Below, piece by piece: positions 50,344-61,554 of a stretch of 64,000 bases of DNA (its first letter is position 1; each line of letters starts with the position of its first letter). Made by a program: the position numbers and the translations under genes. The notes under the pieces were generated by a model, which was not told the origin of the DNA, ran no database searches, and worked only from the letters and a program-made list of their open reading frames with translations. The stretch spans positions 7,217,501 through 7,281,500 of the forward strand of contig AP031355.1 in assembly GCA_037833965.1 (NCBI GenBank), in the 5' to 3' direction. Source of the stretch: Marchantia polymorpha subsp. ruderalis. Lineage: Eukaryota > Streptophyta > Marchantiopsida > Marchantiales > Marchantiaceae.

Positions 50344-50715
50344 GGCCTGAATTATCCGAGTTGTGGAGTGGATTTGTCTCGATTTTATGTGAGTTTCGTA
50401 TTAAAGTCCAATGGAGTTTGCACAGATATCACGAATATCTACGAATGAGGTGTCATGAATTGATCTTCCTCATTTAAACTCATAAACTCTTCATTCGAAT
50501 ATTCCCATCTGTCTAGTATCTCCACAACGATAAGTTTTAATATTTTTAATCGATTTCTAAAAGTTTTTTCAAGAAACTTATGCTTTTCTGATATCATCAT
50601 AAGAATATCTAGCGTCATACAATTGAAAATATCCATGCAAACTCTATTGGACGTAAATACTAAACTCACATAAAAATCGAGACAAATCCTCTCCACAACT
50701 CGGATAATTCAGGCC
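50344..50715. repeat. Foldback: 78-base near-perfect inverted repeat around a 215-base centre
   Basis: The arm 50344-50421, beginning GGCCTGAATTATCCGAGTTG, reappears as its reverse complement at 50637-50715 with only a few mismatches. The sequence ATATCACGAATATCTAC occurs directly inside the left end of the centre (about 50425) and again just outside the right arm (about 50717). Could be a foldback or opposed LTR ends of a copia-like element. Confidence 0.85.
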
Positions 50716-51922
50716 ATATCATATCACGAATATCTACTATGTCACTCTAAATATGTGAACATAGTACTCTAATAACAGCTGTACTGACGCGCCAACACGT
50801 ACTCCGTTCTTGAAACGAGTCGACTGGTTCATCCATTATAGAAGTTTGAGAATAAGAAAAACAAACTTCGCACTTCAGGTCGAGTCAGCGATCGATCTGT
50901 GCAGGAAGCGATGAACGCGAAATACTCCTTTCAGGCGGTAAACAGCACGAGAAGAAGCAATCTTTAATTTTTGTTACTGGACTAGCCGTCTGAAAGGATT
51001 CGATGGCATTGATTGCTGGGGGACCGCCTTACCAGGCATGGCAGAACATCGTTGAGAAGGCCCAGTAGCTGGAGCAAGCATGCACATGCTCCAAGGATTC
51101 TGTGCAATCTTCTGGATACCTTCACAGACTTTACCGTCAGTCATGGGACGCAGTCAGTGAACACAAGAGGATATTTATGCACCAAGATATCTCCTTGGTC
51201 TCAATCATGTAGCTTGAACATACACCTCAGTAACACTCATCCGACTGAAAAAAGGGCGAATTTCTCGCTCTCAGTACGGAATCAGTTAGATGTCAAAATG
51301 TGACAGTTTCTCCGCTAGTTTTTGACCCATTTTCCTCCCTGTAGACTGAATAGACAGAATTGCTCTGCATGCATGCATGTACGCGGGCAACTGGTTTTTC
51401 AGGAGCCCCATCGCATCAACTTGGACATGGCACATATACCGTACCCCCAATAGTGTTATTGAGACAAATATCGGTGTTGGTTGGAAAACTGCAAGTCTCT
51501 GTTAATTTACGGTTCACGAATAACAGAAGTTATGAAAACGGAAATAGCTGATGCTCATCAACCAGAAATTTTGTCATACCTTCAAGATTTCAGGATTTGA
51601 CGCGTCTGACTTAGTTTTAAGAATGTCGCCGACGGGTTACGTTCCGATAGGTTTTAGACCAACTGCTCCTGATGTATCATGCAGACCAAAATGTTGTTCC
51701 AATGCATCCGATAGATGTAGGATCCACATGGCAAGCAACTGCCATAGATAGACTGCATCTTGGAACCCACTTTGCTGGCAGATTCTTATTACACTGAGAT
51801 ATGCCATCGGCAAAGTTCAGCACATGGGGTCGTGACACTTCTTCAACACAGTGGTGCTTGAGGTGCCAATTACATGTGAACTGAGGTCGAGTTTGAATCA
51901 GGGTCATTCGTTTGCTCGGAGC

Positions 51923-51956
51923 TAGTACAGAATGCTCTTGCCAGCATTCTGTACTA
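51923..51956. repeat. Perfect hairpin, 14-base arms
   Basis: TAGTACAGAATGCT and its exact reverse complement are separated by 6 bases. Confidence 0.95.
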
Positions 51957-52504
51957 TGTCGTCGTTTGATTCCATACATCGAATTATCTTCAGGCGAAAG
52001 ACCTGACATCGAAAAACGAAATTCAGCTGCCGAATGAGCGGAGGAGGCACTGCGTCCATAAAGAGATGCAGTTGATGAGATCGTGGCACCGGAAAGTGCT
52101 TCGCCGGCACGGCTGGTGGTGCTCCGCACTCTTTGGTCAATGTAATGCACCGACAAACTCCAGCGGATGTTTTATGGGGCCAGACATTTCAAGCCGTCAA
52201 AAGTCAGATATCAACATGCAGGAATTTGACAAATTTGAACTATTTCCGAAAGTCCCAGTATGTTAACTATGGGTCCATCCTCAGTCAGGACTCCTTGACC
52301 AGGAAAGGTTAACGGATTTTGCAAGTAGCAAGCTCGAACTCAACTCTATTTCTCTCTAGTGATCCCTAGCTTTCATCCAAGATACCCGTAGCGATTTGAT
52401 CTTCGCGAGGAAAAGACCCGCGGGCGAGGAGCTTCGAATTTTCTCGTCTTGATCGTTCTTTGGCAACAGAAAGAAAATTTTGATAATTATTTCTCTATTT
52501 GTTT

Positions 52505-52540
52505 ACTTACATTTTGGTATATTCATACCAAAATGTAAGT
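52505..52540. repeat. Perfect hairpin, 16-base arms
   Basis: ACTTACATTTTGGTAT and its exact reverse complement are separated by the 4-base loop ATTC. Confidence 0.95.
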
Positions 52541-52802
52541 GCGCTTTGTCGAACAATATTTATTCTCGTAATGTTTCAAAGGACATGTCAATAAGATAAT
52601 GTCTCGACCCTGTTCTATTGTAAAAGTTTGAAGCCTTACTGGATCATAGATAAAGTGCCATGTTTCGGAAAAAGAGTCGCAAAACTTGTGAATGTCGGTA
52701 TTCGTGCGAGATCCAAAATATTGGGAGATGAGTTCATGGAAGATGTGCAAGATCCAAATGACTTCCTATTTGGCCCAGACATCTTCCGGCGAATGAAGCT
52801 CG

Positions 52803-52842
52803 TTAACCAGAAAAGTGCCACTTGTGACACTTTTCTGGTTAA
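52803..52842. repeat. Perfect hairpin, 15-base arms
   Basis: TTAACCAGAAAAGTG and its exact reverse complement are separated by 10 bases. Confidence 0.95.
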
Positions 52843-53124
52843 AGCAGCGTCGACAGGAGGAAGCCTTCTAAGTTGGACAAATGTTTGGCCGGTTAGCTCC
52901 GTGTGTTGAGCATTCTTCTCTCGGCATGTCCTTATGATCGGCGTGTGCTCGTCCAGACAACAAAGCCTGTATCGACTGTCGTCCACCATCCACCGAGACG
53001 ACGATGCCTGCTGACACAACAACTTTATGCAGACAGAACGTGAAACTGTGTTCCTTAACTCTCAGCAGCGCTGAGACGGAGGGCTGGCGAAATGTCCAAT
53101 TGCCTCAAATGATAACAAAACGTA

Positions 53125-53175
53125 CACAACTCACCTTCAAGAGACAATAGTATACTTTTTCGGAGGTGAGTTGTG
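53125..53175. repeat. Hairpin, 12-base perfect arms
   Basis: CACAACTCACCT and its reverse complement flank a 27-base centre; pairing resumes further out (ACGTA with TACGT) after a short bulge. Confidence 0.9.
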
Positions 53176-53275
53176 CTATACGTGACTCTACCTCTGACGT
53201 AACATTGGCGAATACGTAACCTTCAATTGTGCCTCGTAACCTTTTGGAAACTGGTCACTGCATATATCCAATCAA

Positions 53276-53331
53276 AAATTTTGCTCTGTGCGGCGAGCAA
53301 AATTTCTCTCGGTGGATCAAAAATTTTGCTC
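53276..53331. repeat. Hairpin plus direct repeat around AAATTTTGCTC
   Basis: AAATTTTGCTC (53276-53286) faces its reverse complement at 53295-53305, and the longer string ATCAAAAATTTTGCTC recurs directly at about 53316-53331. Confidence 0.9.
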
Positions 53332-55337
53332 CACGTAGTTTTGTTTCAGCAGATGTTTTTATCGTACTAAGCAGACATCGCGCATGCTTTGGACGACGGT
53401 CGCCTTCCTACGGATAGGGCCTTCTCAAGGTTTAGTCTTGCAACTCATTATAAAATTCCTGACGTTAACATCCTGAAGGCGAACCGCAAACGCAAACAGA
53501 TTTGCTTCCTCCAGCACGCTTGACAGCTTCTGGAAAACTTAAGGCTGCTCCGTTCTCCAATTAGTTCTAATACTGTCGAATTAGACAGCAAACCCGACAG
53601 TTTCATCATATGAGAACTAGAAATGACGAGGAGCAAGTAAGATGGAGTGCTGAAAGTTCAGAGAGACAGATTGAAGGGTTGGCATGGATTCCTCTCCTCT
53701 CATTGTATTCATAACGGCATTTGCCGAAGAAGAGGAAGTCAACACGTTGACTTTTGTCTCTCAACTTTTAACTGCAACCTCACAATCTAGTGAATGCCTA
53801 CAGGCAATGAGTTCATTTGCAACACGAGATCTCTTCGTTCACTTCTTCGAATCGCGCTTGAGATCTTTGATACGAGCGTCATGTGCATTTTTCGCTACCT
53901 CCCGGTCTCCAGAACTTCGAATATTCCAATGTGCATATGTCATGCATTAGGATACATACAAATTTGACTATCTTGTGTACAGAGGAAGAACTGCATTTTT
54001 GTCTAATATAGCAATCTAACCTTTGTTTTCTCTCACATTTGTGATTCATAAATACATATTTGATTAGTATAATAGTGATGTGATTACATGATCTTCACCT
54101 CCGAGGTGCAACTTACACAAGTTTCAACATGCTCAGAATTCTCTTCATGCGGATATCGGACTCTCGTTGTGCTAGGGCTCATCTAGAATCTTATTTGGGC
54201 AGTTCGCCCTAAACCAAGTTCTACAAATATACATAGTATGCGGAGAATTTGGGCCCCTTTGTTAGTCTAGCTGTGGAGTCAAATATACATACACTTTGCT
54301 ACGTTCGTAATAGAGTGTTGTCACGATACATTGTAATTCTCATTTTAGACAAGATGTTATCATTGTTCTCAAGATATCTATCAAGTAGATTTAATCATTT
54401 GGCCCGATGATTTTTAACATAGACCGTTACTTCTCACTGTTACATGTTTCTGATTGAGATGATATTGGGTCTAGCCTCATGTTATCAGTTTAAAATCATC
54501 CATATACCTCTCGATTTACTCCCTACATTGATGATCTCGACCAATGCTAGTATCGTTTCTACGACAACAGTATACACGATAGCAGAATTTCCAGCAATTG
54601 ACGAGGTGAGCTTTCCGACATTGTGCGTGATCGGAGGTTTTCGAACTGGCTCGACTGGTATGGATACGTAGTGACAAAAGCTGAAGCGCTGTTGACACGG
54701 TCAGCGAATCGATCGGTACATTTCCTCAGTTTCGTGCTGAGATAAGTCAATGGCAAAGGAGGGCAGCTTTACGGCAGACAGAAGCTTTACGGCTTTACAT
54801 CGTAGAGCCCGCGAGGTGAACTGAACATGAAGTGCCCGAAAAGCGTCCCGACAGCGGTCGTCTGGCAGGGCAGATCGCGAGAAGTGATGATGAGAAGCTC
54901 ACTTCGGTCGTGTGTCGAGCAGACGTGAATGGGCAGGTGGACGCAATCTCGGATCCACGTGGCTTGAAATTCAAGCCAGCAATGTGTCCACCATGCACCT
55001 CCGCCCCGTGGCCAACAGGTCACCGCCGCAAGCAGGTCGAATTCTCGGTCACCTCTTGCTTCTCCATGCACCGCGCATTCGGAGTCCGGACTCTGGACGC
55101 CTTTGCGCATCGCCTTTGGACGCTTGCTGCCGCTGCTGGGCACAACACCTTAAATACGACGTCGAGGCGGGAGTGCAAGAACGGGTGCTCGATCAAATAT
55201 TCACTGCCACTCATTTCCATTCAAGCGAGGCGACGTAAATTGTTGAACCCTTGCAACGTGACTGTGATAGAATTTGCAGCTTCCCTTCGAACCAACGACC
55301 GCGCAGTTTTTCCTATTGACGACAGTCGGCTACAATC

Positions 55338-57077
55338 ATGGCCAAGGGCGGCGGTGCGCATGATGTTCTCGAAACGAAAACGGAGAGGGCTCCTGTGACA
55401 TCACAGCGACCTGTTCCTACGGATCTTAAGTTCGAGAAGCCTTGTACAGTCATGCCTCAACTCGACTCGTTCATTTGGATCCTAAGCCCGCAGATAGTTG
55501 CAGGAAAGTTCGGTGTAATAGATTGCTAATATTCCTGTTCAAGAAGTGTATCGCGCTGCTAACCACTTGATTGGGCTTCAGTTTTATAAAGTATGTTCAA
55601 TACTTCTAATATTATACATGTGTTCTTAACTGGGAGACAGTCATGCTTGGATGCGATGAGGTATTTTGAAGTGATACCTGAACTTGTTCATTCAAGACGT
55701 TTGACGGCTGTCTTAAGTATCTTTCTTTACATGTGGTTGGAATGCAGACCTGCCTCGAGCCTTGGAAGCTGTTGACAGCGAGCATCCCAAAGGAACTTTG
55801 AACCACAATAACCAGAACTACACAGTAATGCAGCAGCATGTTGCCTACTTCGATCTCAACAACGACGGGATAATTTATCCGTGGGAAACTTACAAGGGTA
55901 AGTAATGTCAATAATCTGCAATTTGAAAGGATATCATATAGGCCGGTAGCTCTCATCACTGTTATTTACTACAAGTCTCACCTTCAAGAACTTCGAGGAT
56001 ATACGTTGGTCATACTTTTGGCTGCTGCCACAGGTTTCAGGCTGATAGGATTCAACCCATTCATTTCGTTCCTAGCCATGCTCGTAATCAACGGAGCATT
56101 CAGTTATCCTACACTTCCTGTAAGTTTTCGACACGTACTGATCTTGATAGTTGCAGCAATTGTAATGAATTTTTTGCTCCAGAGCAGCTTAAGCACTCGA
56201 TCGTCTCAAAGCAGATGAATAAAATGTGTGATTTATGCAATATTATTAACATTATACTCAGCAATATATACAGACGAATAGATGGGATGTCCGAGTTCTT
56301 TTTCTGATTTTGCTCGTGCTTACATGACAGGGCTGGATTCCGAGTTTGCTGTTCCCTATCTACATCAAGAACATCCACAAAGCCAAGCACGGTAGTGATT
56401 CAGAAGTCTATGATACGGAGGGAAGGTACGTAATCCGCTGTGAAATTCTCTTTCAAAGCATATATCAAAGCAATTCGAACATCAACCATTTCTATTTAGA
56501 ATTTTTTCTTAGCAGTTTCTTTCATATGACTTGTAATTAAAAATGTGTCTAGCAACCGTACAAGCTGAGCACGTGGTGTGGTTATCAGGTTCGTCCCATC
56601 GAAATTTGAAGAAATATGGTCTAAGTACGCCAAGACCTATCCTGATAGAATGAACTTCCGAGAGCTTCTGCAAATGTCTGAAGCAATGCGCAATGCTGTG
56701 GACCCCTTTGGCTGGTACGTTAAAGAAACTCTGATGTTGACGAATACATTTGTGTGCTGCTGAAGTGACGATTGTATTAGATGAAGTGTCGTATTGGCAT
56801 TCCGCCGCTACTTGAACTGACAATGACCCGTGAAATGGTGGTAGATGCAAATGACAGTATTGTGCTGGATCAGATGCTTTTAGAAAAGCGATTTATCTTT
56901 CAGTTGTGTCTCAGGTTTGCAAACAAGTTTGAATGGGGTTTCACTTACTGGCTGGCCAAAGACGAGGCCGGATGGTTGACTAAGGAAGCAACTCGCGGTA
57001 TTTATGATGGGAGCTTCTTCGAATACGTGGAGAAGAGCTTGAAACAAAGGGCCGTGCTGAAAAAGAAGATGAAATAG
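55338..57077 (+). CDS. Caleosin / peroxygenase
   Basis: Six exons: 55338-55443, 55748-55897, 56034-56119, 56331-56425, 56589-56714, 56915-57077; about 241 residues, the usual caleosin length, with phases agreeing throughout. Exon 2 carries the single EF-hand ([12 protein letters not shown], complete Ca2+ ligands) and a His in QQHVAYFD; exon 4 has the second conserved His ([10 protein letters not shown]). These two His bind haem in plant peroxygenases. The hydrophobic hairpin with a proline knot ([18 protein letters not shown], then YPTLP and WIPSLLFP) inserts into lipid-body or ER membrane. The C-terminus keeps [18 protein letters not shown] and [10 protein letters not shown]. Caleosins use hydroperoxides to oxidise fatty acids and act in lipid-droplet turnover and stress responses. 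The start [10 protein letters not shown] is the first ATG in frame. AATAAA at 57205-57210 fits a poly(A) signal. Confidence 0.95.
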
Positions 57078-57204
57078 ATGTAATATACGTTCGAAGAGAA
57101 AACGTAGTAAAGCACAGGAGAGAATAGGATTTATAGTACTGATTTGCAGGTGTTCTCATCTGCCATACGTCCATGAAAATGTGGACGCGACATTAACATC
57201 TGTG

Positions 57205-57210
57205 AATAAA
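57205..57210 (+). terminator. Likely poly(A) signal of the caleosin gene
   Basis: Canonical AATAAA about 130 bases after the stop codon at 57077, in AT-rich sequence. Confidence 0.5.
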
Positions 57211-60200
57211 ATTTGAAGGAAAGAACCAATGGCATGTCTTTCCACGACTGTTATAGACAATGTATCAGTTTCAAAGTGAGCAGAATGGAAAATTGCTTGC
57301 TTTTTCTAACTTGCCAACATCATATGTTCCTGACTACGTCACATGTCAGTATATATCTCACGATACTTTCATCTTATAGTTTACAGCTGATGACGTTATT
57401 GTCAGAATTTCTTATAAAACGTGAAACATGTGTATTTATATGAAGTAAGTTTGCACCGTCTGATAGGTTACACATACTGGCTAAAGAAGGAGACTATCTG
57501 GATGGAATGACAAAAATACGAGTGTTACAAACGTCGTAATTATCAGCCGATATTCTCATGTTCATCAAATAATCTAAACAGAAAAACCTGGTTAACGGTT
57601 GATAGTTATGTAACAGTTACCCCATTTCTTTAGAGAGAACTAAAAACTTCATCATTTCTTGATTTGTAACCCTTCTAAATCAGACTGCACTATTTGTCTT
57701 TCAATTGACACGGTATTTGTGTATGATCATTAGACTTCACATCCCTCATGAAGAGATAAGGAATAGCGAAAAGTAGAAAATGTGTAGTCAAACAGAAAAA
57801 TGAATTTAGATATAATTGTACAGCCTGTGGCTATAACAGTCACGTATGGTAATGTAAATTGAGATTTGGAGATAATACACATTAGGGATGTAATTGGATA
57901 TATATACACACACACAAACAATATAGTTTAGTGGTAAAAGTGGAAGAAAAAGGGGTGAACCACTTATTCTCGCTTGACATTTGTCTCAATTTGTTGCAAA
58001 CCTACTTTGTTGAAATCTAAGGAGGCAGAGCAGACATGGTATATGCTGCTAATGTGGAAACCACAATCAACCTAGAGAAGAGGAAGAGGTGAGTAGGATT
58101 TTACACACACAAACAATACAGTTTAGTGGTAAAAGTGGAAGAAAAAGGGGTGAACCACTTATTCTCGCTTGACATTTGTCTCAATTTGTTGCAAACCTAC
58201 TTTGTTGAAATCTAAGGAGGCAGAGCAGACATGGTATATGCTGCTAATGTGGAAACCACAATCAACCTAGAGAAGAGGAAGAGGTGAGTGCCAAATTAAC
58301 TACAGATGAAGTCAACAGCTGGTCATGACATCGACAACACATCTACGGACAAAAAATACAATTATGAAATCATATACACCTACACAATTATTAAATTGTA
58401 TCTAGCTGTAGTTCAACAACCATACAAAACGTAGCTAAAGCAAGGACGGGTTTAGCTGCACAAACTTATACATAGCCCCTATAGGGCCTTCATAGACCCA
58501 GGCAGGTGTCATCCTGCAGTGACCCGTGACGGAAGTTCTTCTTTTCGCTGCAACTCTACTCTTTTGGACCAAAGATGGAAGAATGTGCGGGCAGGCTAAC
58601 CGGGCAGGTTTTTCATTGGCACTCAATTTTCCGGTGGAGCATCAAAGTGACTGAACTAGATCGCTCCACTTTCCGGCGGACGGATCTAACGATGGACTAT
58701 AAGAACACTTTGCGGGGAGGGTCGGCGGACCATACATTCCGGCAACCATGTAGATGCCCTCAACCGGATGAAATTCCAACAACCATGTAGAAGAGAGGCC
58801 GTCACTGTAGAGGCTGCAACGTTGTATCTATTGCGTTGCAATGATCTACGCCGTAACAATGATCGCGGTAGTGTCTTGGAACGTTGCGGGAACTAAAAAC
58901 TAAAACTGAACCGCAAGAGGGATAGCTCATATGGAATCCCTAGTGTTCAAACTGTAATATTTGTAATCAAACGGTGATAACATATTGTATAGTACGGCCA
59001 TTTGTAAAAGTTTGTGCAACTAAGCGAGTCGTGTGAAGAATACACAGTAAATAGTTCTATCTTGAACACTTTTCTACCTGTATCTGTCAGATATCTGTAT
59101 CTGAACACTAAAGGTTCAGAACAATTTGATTTGGAACTCTTCGATGTGCACTGAAACTTACAGTGTGAGACCTCTGATAGGCATGTCCAATCTGGAAGTA
59201 GATTCACTTAAAGTTTTGTGTGACTATCAGAATGTTGTCTTTGTCACCTATGCCGACGTCTAGTGCACCTATAAGCTCTCAGATGGTTGTGTGACTTGCA
59301 TAATTGGTAACATAGTCACATATTAGAGCATATAATCGTTTAGCATATTTACAACTGCAGTTTCGAGATAGTTTGAGTTTTTGCTGGATGTAGATAGCTC
59401 AGGACCTGACTGATTATAATCGTCCATCTTGCCTAGAAATGAGCATTTTGCAATGAGGAAAGTCAGATAACAGAAGCAATTATATGACATTTTGTGAGAT
59501 GAATTATGAATCAATGCGACTAAAGGTCCAGACCAATGAAGGCTTCAATAACTGGCAACTTCTGTCGGATGAGACAAGAATTGTCTTTGGAACTCGCCAC
59601 ACTTTTGGCTATTACATACCTCTGTCGAATCAGTTCTCACTACTCTCCATACTTACTGTCCAAGGTCCAACTTAATTCACTTAAGCATGCAGTAAGTTCA
59701 CAGAACACACCTATGACCAAAAATCTTACAGCAGATGCTTCTGCTGACTTTATTTATGTTGTCAGATATACACAGGATACTGTGATGTAGGGTTTAGTGT
59801 GATCCTACATTGAGTTCGAGAATAAATCTCCAAATTCTGACAAAAGTACTGTATACGTCTTCTTGTTTTCGTCATGAGAGTTCTGTAGGAATATAAACAC
59901 ACATAATTAGGCGGGGGATATTGTTTGAACAAGAAATGACTTTTTATGGAGAAGGTAGTGTCGATTCCTTTTCTTTGTATCTCTTATCATTGAGCTAGAT
60001 TTGTTGAGTATGTTTCTCTCTCTTTCATGTGACCCTATATTTTTGCTTTCAACTTGTGTGCCACCATGTAGATTGACTATCTCCTAACTTACAGCTTCCA
60101 TAAACCGAACTGGTACTAAAAAACCACGCTGACATCTCACAATACAAAAAAATTCAAAATTAGCCTTCAAGGCTTCAAATTCATAATTCAAATAATTTTG

Positions 60201-61520
60201 AGACTGTAGAAAAATCCGAGTGTACAGAAAAGTGAATGTGCAGTGTACGATGTAGCTCTGTTCCAATTTTGTTCCGATACTAAAACTCTAAAGCTGCAAA
60301 CTGTCAACTGAAAGCACGGTCAAACTTCCAGAAAGTGATGAGTGCGTCCTAAAGCCACTGCATACATGATCTGCAAAACTTTCGCTACAGCTCATCATCC
60401 TCAGTCGACTGAACGTACCACCTTCACCTTTTTAAGCTCAGCACGGCTCCTCTTCTCGCACTGTTTGTGAGACTCTCCATACTCTATCAGAACTAGAACT
60501 ATCTTGGCATTCAGTTTACAATTGGAAATACACAGCGGATGCAAGTCACTAAACTCAAATAACGTTTAGCGGGAGGGATGCATGTATCGAGCACAGGCCA
60601 TGAGCTTCAGCTACATGTTCGGAAAAGGACTGGAGATACGTACTAAAAGTAAGTGACAAGATCCTGGAGCGCAGGGCATGGAACAAGCTGAAAGTACAAG
60701 ATATGCAATACAAGACATACATAATTCAGTCAAAAATTGAGGTAAAAGAACTTAACTAACAGAAACACATACAAAAACTAGGCCAAATAGATGGCAAAGG
60801 ATGAACAAGCTTTAAATGTTTTCATCAAACATTAATTTCCGACGCATTGCTGCTTTGTGGATTGCTTCGTGCATTGCTGCTTCGTGGAATATAAACAGCA
60901 TAATTTGGAGGTGTTTTCTCTCATTTGCAATTGCAAGGGATGCATGAGGACTTGTCATCGCACTTCCATCCTTCGTTGGCACCCTCAAAGTTGTATCAGA
61001 AAAAGCAAAATTATAATCAGATACTGATCTACCGTCCCAGAATCCAAGAACGGTGATTTTATGAATACGTTAAGGATCCAGTTCAGACTGACATCAGCAG
61101 ATTTCGAGTTCCAAAATGAAGCAACTACACTACCATGGTTACTGAAGCAAAAGCATAGCGATCTGAAACACCGATTCAAAATACATATAATTATCCGCTT
61201 CCTCTTCGAAAGTAGGACAAGTACACCAACTACAAGGAAAAAATGAGCAGAAAAAACCCCATACCACTTCTTTCGAGCCACATTGGAGCCTATCTAGGTA
61301 GAGTGGAAAAAAAAACAGGTCTGAAAATTGCCATTGAAGACTTTTGTAAGTGAAACCAACCAGTATCGAAGTCCACGTACGACTTTCAACTCATCGCCAT
61401 ATGTTAGCACGTCGTGTCCTCTCACCATGTGACTTTTTCTTGACGCCTACATCCATCTTACCATCTGAAGAACGAGTTCTCCTATCTTTAATAACAGCAA
61501 CCCAATCGCAGATATTATCA
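57211..61520. other. AT-rich spacer with a tandem duplication
   Basis: Holds the 195-base tandem duplication at 57905-58289. Otherwise short frames only, none recognisable. A small direct repeat (GCATTGCTGCTT, GCATTGCTGCTTCG) lies at about 60845-60885. Confidence 0.4.
57905..58289. repeat. 195-base tandem duplication
   Basis: Two head-to-tail copies (about 57905-58094 and 58102-58289, offset 195) are identical but for one visible base (AATATAG against AATACAG). Each copy contains an ATG followed by 17 sense codons (MVYAANVETTINLEKRKR) ending at AGGTGAGT, which is both a stop (TGA) and a consensus 5' splice site. Recent by its identity. Confidence 0.95.
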
Positions 61521-61554
61521 TTTTGATACTACATATTTCAGTTAAAATTAAAGC

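Larger units (their letters stand above)
50720..55337. other. Unassigned region upstream of the caleosin gene, with perfect hairpins
   Basis: No recognised gene. The longest frames are 159 codons on the minus strand (51677-52156; Ser-rich, ending near a hairpin) and 188 codons on the plus strand (54832-55398, overlapping caleosin exon 1 in another frame); both look like chance frames. Five short inverted repeats between 51.9 and 53.3 kb are listed separately. GC rises from 54.6 kb toward the caleosin start, as in a promoter and leader. Confidence 0.4.

Noticed and set aside
51677-52156. 159-codon minus-strand Ser-rich frame
   Set aside because: Crosses a perfect DNA hairpin and matches no family; kept only as a note in the spacer description.
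54832-55398. 188-codon plus-strand frame upstream of caleosin
   Set aside because: It overlaps caleosin exon 1 in another frame, two other frames and the opposite strand are equally open, and no motif is present; GC-rich leader sequence explains it.
57905-58289. CRISPR-like or other repeat array
   Set aside because: Only two adjacent copies of 195 bases with no spacer; the genome is eukaryotic.
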